A stretch of 64,000 nt of DNA from JAGOUB01 sp964648045 (lineage in GTDB: Bacteria > Patescibacteriota > Gracilibacteria > Peribacterales > Peribacteraceae). The number at the start of each line of letters is the position of its first letter. Positions within the stretch are counted from its first letter, which is position 1. Of the stretch, positions 25,502 to 34,817 are shown one piece after another. The stretch is from positions 1 to 64,000 of the forward strand of contig CAZYNU010000002.1 in the NCBI GenBank assembly GCA_964648045.1, in the 5' to 3' direction. The position numbers and the translations under genes were made by a program. The notes under the pieces were generated by a model. It made no database searches. It was not told where the DNA came from and was given only the letters and a program-made list of their open reading frames with translations.

Positions 25502-25726
25502 GCCACGAAGGGGGAAGAAATAGAGGATGCCACGGCAGCGACCGGTGGTGTTGTCCATGGTGTACGCCCGGACACCGTCAGTCGCAACTCTCTCCCATTG
25601 CACTTCTTCAAAAATAGTTCCTACATGTACTGACAGGAACGGAGCGCGAATTCTGTCAACGACAAGGCCGGAAACCGCTTTGGGCTGCGGCGGAAGGCGC
25701 GGCACAATGGAGAGCCAAGAGAAGAG

Positions 25727-28700
25727 ATGCGTTCCCTCCCCGCCCCCTCCCGGCCGCTCGTGCCAGTCCTGGCCACAGGCTTGGCCTTGGCGCTGGCTTC
25801 GGCGACGGCCTTGGCCAGCGAACCCTTGCTGCTCGATACAGCCGAACCGACGAACCTCGAGGAATTGCGAAGTCGAACCGACGAGGTCCTAGGCGCCTCC
25901 GCGGCCGGCCAGTGCGGTGGCATCGTGGGTGATAGCGTGGGGTTCAATGTAGGCGAGGGTATTGCGATGGTCCTCGGCTTTCCTGGTCGCGCGGGGGAGC
26001 CGCTGGCAGCACCGCGCAGCGGCTTGGCGCTTAAAAACAGCATCGGCGGGCAGCTGGACGACGGCTTTGAATTTCCCGAAGGGGCCGTGGGTCTGTCGAC
26101 ACGCTGCGAGCCGGACAAGGATTCGCTGCTCAAAATCGTCACATCGCCCTACGAATTGACGCGCGGCATTTTGGAAATTGTCTCGGCGCCAAGCTTTGGC
26201 GATCCGCCCTGCCTGACCACCACCGGCGACTGCAACAACTTCTGTGATGCCCTCAACGGCTTCTCGTATCCCGACTGCGCGGTGATGAACGGCGACTTCA
26301 AGCGCGGTATCGGCTGTGCGGTCTGGTGCATGAAGCAAACGTGCACCGACGGGTGGACCGGCCAGTGCAACACGTCGCTGAGCGCGCTGACCGGCGGCGC
26401 CCTGCCGGACTCACCGCAGCCGGCCATGCTCTCGCTGTACAAGGGTGGCCTCGTGTTTGAGAAAGACGGACAGTTCGTCTGGTACGACTCGCTTGAGCCG
26501 GTCTTCAACGATGACGGCCAACCGCTTACGTTCGGCGAGACACAGGAATACATCGAACCGATCGACACCACGCTGCCTGCGCCGGACTTCCCAAACTGCG
26601 TTCCCTGCGCGGGAGAGGAATGTCGCTGCGGCCTGCAACCAGTACCCGAGGAATCGAAAGATCCGGTGTGCCTCCTGCAAGTGCCCGACGTGGACGTGGG
26701 CAAACCCAATCTCTCCAACTTGCCGCCTGACGACGCGGCGCTCTGGCAGGGCTGCCGCACAGCGTCACTCCGTCGGCTGAAGGAGCAAGGTGACACAATC
26801 GACCTCAACCAACTGGTGGGCATGGGTGAATGCATGGCGTCGATTGGCGCACCTGAAGCGAATCCGGTAGGCGGGGTCTACGCCTCGTTCGCGCGGCAAT
26901 ACCAGGCCTTGGCCGAACGCTTCGCCTACACCGACGTGGCACCGCTCGACCGCAATTCCGCCGAGCCGATGGCCGTGTGCTACGGCTTCTACAACGAATT
27001 CGACCCGCTTGAGCGACAGACGAAGATGGTCCCGCTCGAGTCTCCCGAAGACGCCCGCGACGCCCGCTGCGTGATCGGACTCGATTCCGATGAGTTTCCC
27101 CAAACGCAACTTGGGATGGGCTCGCTGCCAGAGGCCGACCCTGAAGACTTCTTCACCACCTTCGCGCGAGACGCGGGCCTCTCGCCCTGGTTCCAGGGAT
27201 TGGCGGGCGCCTTCTCGCTGCTGCACTTGCCCGGACAAGACGGCCGCGACGCCCTGCCGCAAGCTGTGCTCGAACTGCCGGAAACCGACCGCGCGGGCTT
27301 ACGCTCATTGCCCACACTACACCGCGCAACCATGGTCGATTTCGACGAAAGCGGCGACCGCCGCATCGTGACGACATGGTGGGCCAGCCTGGCCCAGGTG
27401 ATGGCCGAAGCGTTGAGCGAACCGCGCATCACGATCCTCCTGCCAAAAATCCCCGATCTGGCACCTGCCAACGACGACCCACTGTTCGATGAGGGCATTC
27501 CCGCCCACGAGCCAGCCACCGATCCGACCGCGCCCTTCGAAGTACAACTCGGCGTGGGCGAAGATCTGGTGGGACGAGTGGCCGAGTTCCTACAGCGCGA
27601 TGCCGTGCTGCGCGTGGAGCAAGAGGCCGTACCCACGCTCATACCCGAAGGCGAACCCGAAGATTGGCGCGCGCTGGCCCAAGGATGGTGCACGTATCTA
27701 ACACGGCAGGAGATTGGCGCCCAAGGCTGCGACCTGCCGACACTGCAAGGCAGCTTCCCGGAGGCGGCCGTGTTCTTTGAACGATTGGAGGAATACGCCT
27801 CGCGCATCGAGGAAGCAGCCAGCTTGCGGGCCGAATTGACCAAGACCCTGACGGCATTACTGGAAGCCCGCAGCGCCAGCCTGGAGGCGATCGAACGCTG
27901 GAAAGAAGACGCAATCACATTGCTCGCTGCGCCCGAAGATCAAAAGGAACGACTGGAAGCGCTGCGCGAACGCTGGAACGAGGTGAGCCGTCTCTATGCC
28001 AACGTGGGCGCCGTGACGAACATGCCCTGGTGCATGAACCAGCGCTTCACGCTGCCCATCACCTCTCTGCTCGATCCTTGGCTTCCGAGTCGCGAAGGCA
28101 GTGGCGGACTCATTTCCGGAGCCGGTCTGCCCCTGCCATTCTTCCAAACGCGTGCCCCGGACCTGGAGTTGGATCTGTCGCTACTGCACCTGCAAGAAGG
28201 CAGCGTCTCAGTGCCGGTGCTCAAGCCGCTGCAAGTCCGCTTCGACTTGGTTCGCCTGGCCCCACCGGGCAGCGCCGACGAACAGACGACCGAACCGCCG
28301 ATTCTCCCGGCCTTTCCCGACTTAGCGCCCATCAAAGACGCACTCGCCACCGCCCGCCAAGCATTGGCCGATGTGCAGGTGCTCAGCGAGCCGCCACTGC
28401 CAGAAGTGCCGGAAGAATTTCTGCCAGTGGAGCGCGAGGCCGAGCTGGCGGCCGCCCTCGACGAGGCCGAGCAGATCGTGCAAGGGATGGACGAGGCTTA
28501 CCGCCGCTTCTGGGCGCCCTTCCTGCCCGAGAACCGTGAGGCTCGCTTGAACCTGGAGTGCGAAGGTTGGGGATTGGGCGCCTGCCGACACACCGAAATG
28601 GAATTGATCGAACAACTCACCCGCGCCATGTCGCGGCCGGGCGTCTTCCAACCGGAGGATCTAGCCCCCATGACGCCCCTGGGTCGGACAGTCTCGCCCG

Positions 28701-28978
28701 TCTGTACATTGAGCGACGGCTCATGTCTGCCGCTTCCACCCACCGTGCGTCCGCCGGCTGCCGGGTGGCAGATTGCCGCCCCGTCGGATGACGACGCCGA
28801 TCTGGATCAAGTGCGACGCGACGTGCGCAAGACGCTTCTGCCCACCAGGATTGATCCGCCCGAAGCGCGCACCCTACAGTCGATTCCGTGGAGCGCGAAC
28901 GGACCAGACTTATTGCCTGGCCTGGCCGTGCCGACCTCGATTCCACTCACACCGCCCGCTCCCGACACCGACCTGTGA
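25727..28978 (+). CDS. Large exported protein, first gene of a five-gene operon
   Basis: 1083 residues with a Sec signal peptide (about 1-31, ending ATALAS). The mature part begins with a region of clustered cysteines (about 150-215 and 285-315; CNNFCDAL, GCAVWCMKQTC, CVPCAGEECRC). A mostly helical, partly coiled-coil stretch (about 680-770) follows, then Pro/Glu-rich sequence. No membrane helix follows the signal peptide. I recognise no family. Cysteine pairs suggest disulphides outside the membrane. The next gene starts at GTG 28975, overlapping the stop (GTGA), so translation is coupled. Confidence 0.82.
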   Translation: MRSLPAPSRPLVPVLATGLALALASATALASEPLLLDTAEPTNLEELRSRTDEVLGASAAGQCGGIVGDSVGFNVGEGIAMVLGFPGRAGEPLAAPRSGLALKNSIGGQLDDGFEFPEGAVGLSTRCEPDKDSLLKIVTSPYELTRGILEIVSAPSFGDPPCLTTTGDCNNFCDALNGFSYPDCAVMNGDFKRGIGCAVWCMKQTCTDGWTGQCNTSLSALTGGALPDSPQPAMLSLYKGGLVFEKDGQFVWYDSLEPVFNDDGQPLTFGETQEYIEPIDTTLPAPDFPNCVPCAGEECRCGLQPVPEESKDPVCLLQVPDVDVGKPNLSNLPPDDAALWQGCRTASLRRLKEQGDTIDLNQLVGMGECMASIGAPEANPVGGVYASFARQYQALAERFAYTDVAPLDRNSAEPMAVCYGFYNEFDPLERQTKMVPLESPEDARDARCVIGLDSDEFPQTQLGMGSLPEADPEDFFTTFARDAGLSPWFQGLAGAFSLLHLPGQDGRDALPQAVLELPETDRAGLRSLPTLHRATMVDFDESGDRRIVTTWWASLAQVMAEALSEPRITILLPKIPDLAPANDDPLFDEGIPAHEPATDPTAPFEVQLGVGEDLVGRVAEFLQRDAVLRVEQEAVPTLIPEGEPEDWRALAQGWCTYLTRQEIGAQGCDLPTLQGSFPEAAVFFERLEEYASRIEEAASLRAELTKTLTALLEARSASLEAIERWKEDAITLLAAPEDQKERLEALRERWNEVSRLYANVGAVTNMPWCMNQRFTLPITSLLDPWLPSREGSGGLISGAGLPLPFFQTRAPDLELDLSLLHLQEGSVSVPVLKPLQVRFDLVRLAPPGSADEQTTEPPILPAFPDLAPIKDALATARQALADVQVLSEPPLPEVPEEFLPVEREAELAAALDEAEQIVQGMDEAYRRFWAPFLPENREARLNLECEGWGLGACRHTEMELIEQLTRAMSRPGVFQPEDLAPMTPLGRTVSPVCTLSDGSCLPLPPTVRPPAAGWQIAAPSDDDADLDQVRRDVRKTLLPTRIDPPEARTLQSIPWSANGPDLLPGLAVPTSIPLTPPAPDTDL

Positions 28979-29814
28979 CGACCACCCTCCGCCTCCATCG
29001 GCTCCTGGCCACGCTCGTCATCAGCCTAACGCTGCAACCAGCGTTGGCGGCGGCTCAAGGCACCACATCGCCGCCGGACGAACTACGCAGCTGCGTGCAA
29101 TTGTCATTCAAACAACTCGCCCGCCAACAGCGTCTCTACCGAACGGTTATCTTGGGACGGGGTCCAGCGGCAGCAGCTCCTCAGGGGGCAGTGTGGTATG
29201 ACAACGACACGGGCGATGCCTGGTTGAAGGAAAATGAGAACGAGTGGCGATCCATTCCGTCGGCGACCGCGCGAAGCGACGGTCAAATGGAAGCGAACGC
29301 CGAGGCCGACCCAGTCTGGGATTCCATCTTCCGCCGAGGCATCGTCGAAACACGCACCACCCTTACCTCATCGCTCATCCCCTCGCTCACGCAGGCGTTT
29401 CGCGCCCTGCAATGCCGCCTGGAAACCGTCTGCGGCCTGGCGACGAACCAGCTCGTGGGAGACGGCGAAGGCGGCGAAGAATTGAGCGTCGATGGCTGCC
29501 TGCCTCCGTCGGAATTGGGGCTCACTGCCATGCCGGCCTGCCGATTCACGGAGGTATCCGCGGGACGCGATGCTTTGGAGGCCCTAACCACCTGCCGCGA
29601 TTCGGCGGCAGCGATCGTGACACACGAAGCCGAAGCCCTGCGCCTGCTGGTGGCCTACGACGCGGCAGCACGAACATCGTTGCAGTACTCCGGCGTGCTC
29701 GACCGGTTGGTCCGCGATATCCGCCAGCCGCTCATCTGGCCGCTCATCGAACTTTCCGATCTGGCGCGCGAACTTGCGCGGATCCCTTGCTTCCTCGGTA
29801 TTTGTGCGCCCTGA
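28975..29814 (+). CDS. Exported protein of unknown function, second gene of the operon
   Basis: 279 residues. The signal peptide is about 1-25 (LLATLVISLTLQPALAAAQG). A short segment (GAVWYDNDTGDAWLKENENEWR) resembles beta-hairpin WxxD-type surface repeats. The rest is helical with several Cys (LQCRLETVCGL, DGCLPP, ACRF, LTTCRDSA, IPCFLGICAP). It starts with a GTG inside the previous stop. No family is recognised. Confidence 0.8.
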   Translation: MTTTLRLHRLLATLVISLTLQPALAAAQGTTSPPDELRSCVQLSFKQLARQQRLYRTVILGRGPAAAAPQGAVWYDNDTGDAWLKENENEWRSIPSATARSDGQMEANAEADPVWDSIFRRGIVETRTTLTSSLIPSLTQAFRALQCRLETVCGLATNQLVGDGEGGEELSVDGCLPPSELGLTAMPACRFTEVSAGRDALEALTTCRDSAAAIVTHEAEALRLLVAYDAAARTSLQYSGVLDRLVRDIRQPLIWPLIELSDLARELARIPCFLGICAP

Positions 29815-30604
29815 ACGAACGTCGCCGCCGGCCGTGACGATGACGCTCTGCCTCTTGGCAGCGGCCAGCCTGGCAGGCTGCTCGCTGCGCAGCGACACCA
29901 TCGATTCCAGCGTGGTCCGCGGGCAACAACTGTCACCCTGCACCGCCGAAGGCACAACTTTCGCGGATCTAGCGTTGAAAGACTGGGCTCCCACCTATCA
30001 TCGCCGCGTCGCCGAAGTGGTGGACGAATTCTTCACGCAAGAAAGTGACGACATGGCAATCGACTGCACCACGCTGGACGAGGGCGACGGCAGTCCGCCC
30101 GCACCCGCCGGATCGGCACTATTGGCACTGGCGCTCGACCTGCCGCCTTGGGCCGACGGCAAGCGGCCGGTGACGCGCTTGGCCACTGGTGACGTGCTAC
30201 GTACCTACTTAGATACGTACCTCTGCAGCCTGACTGAGGCTCGCCTCACCATCGTCCTGACGGCCACTGGCGAGAGTGGATCGGGGTCTGGCGTCGCCTC
30301 GGAGCCACGCATTGGCGAAGGGGTGGAAGTGGACCGCGGCAACCTCTCGGAATGGATCGAAACAGATAGCGCGATGATCGATCGGGAACTGGCCACTGCC
30401 GAACCCACGCTGGAACGCGTGCTCACGTTGATGTCGGCCGATCATCGCACTGCCGGATTGAAAACCGAACTCCAGTGTCTCCTTCGCGCCTCGACCGATC
30501 TTCGCAACGCGTTGGCTCTGTTCTCGGAAGCAGCAGCCTGCGTTGGCAGGCTTTGGGACGCTCAGGGCATCGTTCGAGATTTCCCCGCTTTCGGCGGCCA
30601 ATGA
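29804..30604 (+). CDS. Lipoprotein of unknown function, third gene of the operon
   Basis: Overlaps the previous gene by 11 bp. From GTG 29804 the N-terminus is basic, then hydrophobic, ending in a lipobox SLAGC at about residue 26; an alternative ATG at 29840 keeps the lipobox. The 266-residue protein is acidic and helical. It should be membrane-anchored and could tether the larger operon products, which is inference. Its stop overlaps the next start (ATGA). Confidence 0.8.
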   Translation: MRPERTSPPAVTMTLCLLAAASLAGCSLRSDTIDSSVVRGQQLSPCTAEGTTFADLALKDWAPTYHRRVAEVVDEFFTQESDDMAIDCTTLDEGDGSPPAPAGSALLALALDLPPWADGKRPVTRLATGDVLRTYLDTYLCSLTEARLTIVLTATGESGSGSGVASEPRIGEGVEVDRGNLSEWIETDSAMIDRELATAEPTLERVLTLMSADHRTAGLKTELQCLLRASTDLRNALALFSEAAACVGRLWDAQGIVRDFPAFGGQ

Positions 30605-33066
30605 CCACCTTTCCGCTCGCCACCGGCATCGTTCTCTCCACGCTATTGGCAGCCGTTCCGGCGGCGGCGCAAGTTTCCGTGTATGAAAGCGCGCGCGCCG
30701 ACGTGTTGCAAGAATCGGCGTACTTCGAAGTGGGACCAGAAGTGGCAACCTTCGCGCGGGCGGTACTGGCCGCCAAGGGGAAGACGCTCTCGGCCGCACA
30801 AGTGGAGCGCTCACTCAGGCTGCCGCCGAGCGCCGTGTGCAACAACAGACCATTAGCGACCGACGACGAGAGCGAGGCGGACAGTGCCAATGACGACGAA
30901 GACCGATCGGAATGCCTGGAGACGATCGAGCGCTTGCAACACATTCTGCGGCGGGAGTCGGCGGTGCAAGCCTTGGGCCGCGACCTACAGGCCATCGCGG
31001 CGAGCGCCGAATTGGCCACCGACTCATACCCGGGCATGGGCAGCGAGACGCTGCTCGTCACCGAAGCCATCCGCACTATTTGGGGTCATCCCACCAGCGG
31101 CAGCCGCGCCACGCTCTCGGTTCGAGCCTGGCCCGAGGACGTGGACTTCTCGGCCATCAACGGCGCACTCGGCGCGCTTAACCGTGAAGAGCGCACGGGC
31201 GCGGTGTGGCGCGCACTCTACGGAACCCGCTTTGCACGGGGAGAGCGTGGACGCCTGAACGACGCCGATACACCGGACAATCCGCAGAACGGTCCGGGGA
31301 CCGAACGGCAGTATCTCTTCAAAGAGCAGCCGGCTCTCGACGAAGCATTGTTGGGGCTGCGGTCGACACTATTGGGCGACGATCTAGACGACGCAGCAGA
31401 GCAAGAAAACCAACCCGGACGGATCATTGCACTCTATCCGCCGAAGAGCCTGGGTAATAACGTCGTGGTCTGGGTCTCCAGCGACGATGTAGGTTTGCGT
31501 CAACAAACCCCGATCCAGCCCGTCTTACCCTCACTCGGCACAGACGGATCGGCCATTGCTGGCGGCACCTGGCCGCCTGCGCCGCCAGGCCCGTCGCGGC
31601 CGCCCGTCTCGCCTTCGCCGACGGATGATAGCGCCGGACTCTGCCTGGACCCGGTCGCCGCGGACGGATTCCTCTGCCGCGCGCTCGCGGACGATCTCTC
31701 ACCCTGCCAAGAAGACGCGCCGAACGTGGCCGAGAGCATCGCCCTGGCAGCGTGCACGGACATCGACCAAGAAACGAAGGCGACCGTCGCCGGTCCACAG
31801 CTCTGTTCGGAGTTCGACTGGCAGGCCGATGGCTTTAATCCCGACGAGCAATGCACGCCGCAGCTGGAGTGCGCCGACACCTGCACAGACGAGAGTGGCG
31901 AGTTCAACGACGAGACGCAGTTTCACGTCTATATGAAAGAAGATAAAGACGGGCTGCCAGCCGTGGCACGGGCGTGCGTGAAAGAAGGCGGAGATCTCCT
32001 GCCGGCCTATCGCCTGTTGCAGGCGGCCAGCGGCATTCGCCTAACCTGCGAACAAGAGAATGGCGTCGATGTGGGCACCAACCTGCCACCCGAAGAACTG
32101 GGCTTCGCCTGCTGCTCGCAATTGGAGCAACAAGCGACGGTGATGTGTCGCGCCATGGAAGAGGATGGCGTCTTTGCGGAGGACGATGGCTCGCGCGCCA
32201 TCTCGACGGGCGGCGAAGCCTTTGGCGTCGGCAGTTGCGCACTGGCGTTCGCCGTGGAGTACTGCGGACCGCAGTGCGGCGGACCGCAGCCGGAAGGATT
32301 CTTGGAAGAACTCATCGACCGAGCCAACACGAACCCGGCAGGCTTGCCCGAACGCTGCGAGGATGCCCGCGATGAAGCGCGTGTGCAGGCCCTCATCGCC
32401 GAAGCCGAAGTCATTGACGAAGCCTGCTCTCCCGAGCGCGAGACCAGCATGCCCAACACCATTCTGGCCAATGCCTGCTACGCCGGCAGCTGCCTGGAAC
32501 GATCACTCAAACTGCACAATCTGGTACCCGGCTTTGGCGCTCTGACGGCCATGGACCAGACCATGCCCCAAACCCCAGAAATGGCGGAGCGCGATGGACA
32601 GAGAAATGTGGACGTGTCGCCACTGCGCACGCCGAGGCTGCCCACCTACGAACCGGCGCGCGTGATGGGCGACTTCGACGCCGCCTTCTGCCAACTCAAC
32701 GGCCTACCGCCGCAGACGCCGCCCACCGTCTGCGCGGTCGACCCCCTCCGACGCGTCTCCCTGCCGTTAGCCGAAGGTTTCAACCAGCAGGCGAACCTGG
32801 ACCAACAGCGCGCCGAGCTGACGGCCGCTCAGCAGGCGTTCATACGCACCGGCCTCCCGACCGGTACGCGCCTTGGTGACCGCATCTTTTTAGAAGCCCT
32901 GCAAGCCCCAGTGGAGGGATTAGCCGAATCGGTCGAGACGAGCATCGTCCTCTTACAAGATTTGGCGGCCGTCGACTTCACGCCGGAACTGTGCCCGCTC
33001 TCCCCAAGCCAACCGCTCGTCGGCTCCGGCCGAACAGAGACCAGCTCTCGCTCAACGCCACTGTGA
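30601..33066 (+). CDS. Large cysteine-rich exported protein, fourth gene of the operon
   Basis: 821 residues. The signal peptide is about 1-22 (ending AAAQV). The N-terminal half is helical and acidic; residues about 345-375 form a Pro-rich linker (PPAPPGPSRPPVSPSP). The middle carries more than 20 Cys in groups (QLECADTC, FACCSQLEQ, EYCGPQCGGP). No known domain is recognised. ATG 30601 overlaps the previous stop by 4 bp, and its own stop overlaps the next ATG by 1 bp. Confidence 0.82.
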   Translation: MTTFPLATGIVLSTLLAAVPAAAQVSVYESARADVLQESAYFEVGPEVATFARAVLAAKGKTLSAAQVERSLRLPPSAVCNNRPLATDDESEADSANDDEDRSECLETIERLQHILRRESAVQALGRDLQAIAASAELATDSYPGMGSETLLVTEAIRTIWGHPTSGSRATLSVRAWPEDVDFSAINGALGALNREERTGAVWRALYGTRFARGERGRLNDADTPDNPQNGPGTERQYLFKEQPALDEALLGLRSTLLGDDLDDAAEQENQPGRIIALYPPKSLGNNVVVWVSSDDVGLRQQTPIQPVLPSLGTDGSAIAGGTWPPAPPGPSRPPVSPSPTDDSAGLCLDPVAADGFLCRALADDLSPCQEDAPNVAESIALAACTDIDQETKATVAGPQLCSEFDWQADGFNPDEQCTPQLECADTCTDESGEFNDETQFHVYMKEDKDGLPAVARACVKEGGDLLPAYRLLQAASGIRLTCEQENGVDVGTNLPPEELGFACCSQLEQQATVMCRAMEEDGVFAEDDGSRAISTGGEAFGVGSCALAFAVEYCGPQCGGPQPEGFLEELIDRANTNPAGLPERCEDARDEARVQALIAEAEVIDEACSPERETSMPNTILANACYAGSCLERSLKLHNLVPGFGALTAMDQTMPQTPEMAERDGQRNVDVSPLRTPRLPTYEPARVMGDFDAAFCQLNGLPPQTPPTVCAVDPLRRVSLPLAEGFNQQANLDQQRAELTAAQQAFIRTGLPTGTRLGDRIFLEALQAPVEGLAESVETSIVLLQDLAAVDFTPELCPLSPSQPLVGSGRTETSSRSTPL

Positions 33067-34724
33067 TGCCTCGCCGCTTCGTCCTCATCGGCCCCGCTCT
33101 ACTGGCACTGCTCCTAGCCACGTCGGCACATGCCCAGCAATCGCCCCTGTGCGACCAACTGCAAGACGCCCCCGCCCTGTCGCCCTACGTGCAGCAAGTC
33201 TTAGAACGCGCCGACCGCGGGCTAAATTACATCGCCGAGAGCGGAGCCGGCACGGGCGATCCGTCCCTCTATTGGCGGGTACTTGTGGAAAACGCTGGCG
33301 CGGCTGTGATCTCGGGCATGGATACATCGCGGCGTATCACAGTCGCCATGCAAGACCTCACCAGTCGTTCGGCCTGCCTGCGCTACGACGCCATCTTACT
33401 CTCGTGCAAGATCGAGCAAGTACGGACACGACTCAACGAGCAGCTCAGCCTGGCCGTCTCGCCCTCGCCTAACACGGCCACCGTCTTCCAACTGCAAGAA
33501 CTACTGATCTTTCTCTTCGACCGCGATCGACACCTGGCGGCGGGTGCCACCGACCCCTGGTATGCCGACCCCGACTGGGGACGCGTCTTTGCCTTCGACC
33601 CACCTGCACCCGGCTTTTGCTGCCGCACGGGTGATGACGGTCTGTCGTGTGAATCCCTCGACGAAGCCGAGTGTAACCCGGGCACCTTCTGGAGCACCGA
33701 AGCCGATTGCGAGCAGGCCTGCGGCGTCACGTCGTTCCCCGGCGAAGATCCCCGCGTCTGCCCGTACCATTCCGATTACGGCTACCCGACAGAAGGCGGT
33801 TACGGCTGCGACGAAACCATCATGCCCGACGCGGCGATCGTGGCCGACGAAAAAACAGCACTCACGGAGTTGCGTGCAGCCGTGGAGCGCCTGCGCCAAG
33901 AAGCCGGTGCCGACCCCGCGCCCGATCGCGCGCCCGCACTGATTGGCTGTGCGTCGGAATTCGGCCATTGCAACGATAATGGGGCGCAGACCTGCCGTAC
34001 CGACAGCGACTGCGACGACGTCGCCTGCGTGTATCAGCGCGGCACCTGCCTGAACGACCCATCCGTCTCGTGCACACTCGACGCCGACTGCACTGTGGAC
34101 GACGGCGAATTGGCGGCGGTCTGCCTGCTTCCGCCCGTGTCGCCACCGGCCGCCGTCATCCGGCGCGGTCCGTTCAATCTGCAACCCGACGACCTGCGTC
34201 TCACTCGTGCCTTCATGAATTGGAGCATTCGGGTGGGTGCCAGTCGCCCGTTCGGCTCGGCGGGAGCAGAGCCCCGCGATCAAGCTGGCGGCGACCAGGT
34301 CTACGTGGACCCCATCGATTTCATCTTGAATCAGAACAATCGCTCCTACTTCCGCCAGGCAGCGGCCAATTTTGCGACCGGTCAGGCGCGTTTTGCCCCA
34401 CTCACCGAAACGTCGAACGCTCTGCAACGCATGCTCATGCCGCTGCGTGAAGCGGTAGCGGAATTGAGCACCTTAGCCTCGGCCAAGGAGGGCATACGTC
34501 GGTTCGTGCGTCGATTCGCGGACCTCCTCCACCACAGCTGCGCCACCGACCCCTGCCAGACCGATCTGGAACGCATCTGGAGCATGGCCAATACCGACGA
34601 GTGCTTTGCCTACGCCGACGGCACCTACTTGGAGGACGATTGCGCCAACGGCGAGTCGCGGGCGCAAAAGTGTGCCGATGCGGCGGGCGTGGCCATCAAC
34701 GTGCCGGCCTGCGAGACGCCGTAA
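33066..34724 (+). CDS. Cysteine-rich exported protein, last gene of the operon
   Basis: 552 residues. The signal peptide is about 1-23 (LLLATSAHAQ). A helical N-terminal domain is followed by Cys-rich modules: FCCRTGDDGLSCES with DCEQACG (about 180-220) and two repeats of the type C-x-TDSDC-x5-C and C-TLDADC-x8-C (about 310-360). Such spacing is common in extracellular disulphide-rich domains of environmental bacteria. A helical C-terminal part ends with more Cys. The function is unknown; co-translation with the four genes upstream suggests one exported complex. Confidence 0.82.
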   Translation: MPRRFVLIGPALLALLLATSAHAQQSPLCDQLQDAPALSPYVQQVLERADRGLNYIAESGAGTGDPSLYWRVLVENAGAAVISGMDTSRRITVAMQDLTSRSACLRYDAILLSCKIEQVRTRLNEQLSLAVSPSPNTATVFQLQELLIFLFDRDRHLAAGATDPWYADPDWGRVFAFDPPAPGFCCRTGDDGLSCESLDEAECNPGTFWSTEADCEQACGVTSFPGEDPRVCPYHSDYGYPTEGGYGCDETIMPDAAIVADEKTALTELRAAVERLRQEAGADPAPDRAPALIGCASEFGHCNDNGAQTCRTDSDCDDVACVYQRGTCLNDPSVSCTLDADCTVDDGELAAVCLLPPVSPPAAVIRRGPFNLQPDDLRLTRAFMNWSIRVGASRPFGSAGAEPRDQAGGDQVYVDPIDFILNQNNRSYFRQAAANFATGQARFAPLTETSNALQRMLMPLREAVAELSTLASAKEGIRRFVRRFADLLHHSCATDPCQTDLERIWSMANTDECFAYADGTYLEDDCANGESRAQKCADAAGVAINVPACETP

Positions 34725-34817
34725 GAGGCCGATCTTCTCGCCCAAAAACGCGGCAACCAGTATGATGCATGCATCCGGCTCCGTCCCGCTTCGAGGACGG
34801 GCTACGCCAGGACCCCC

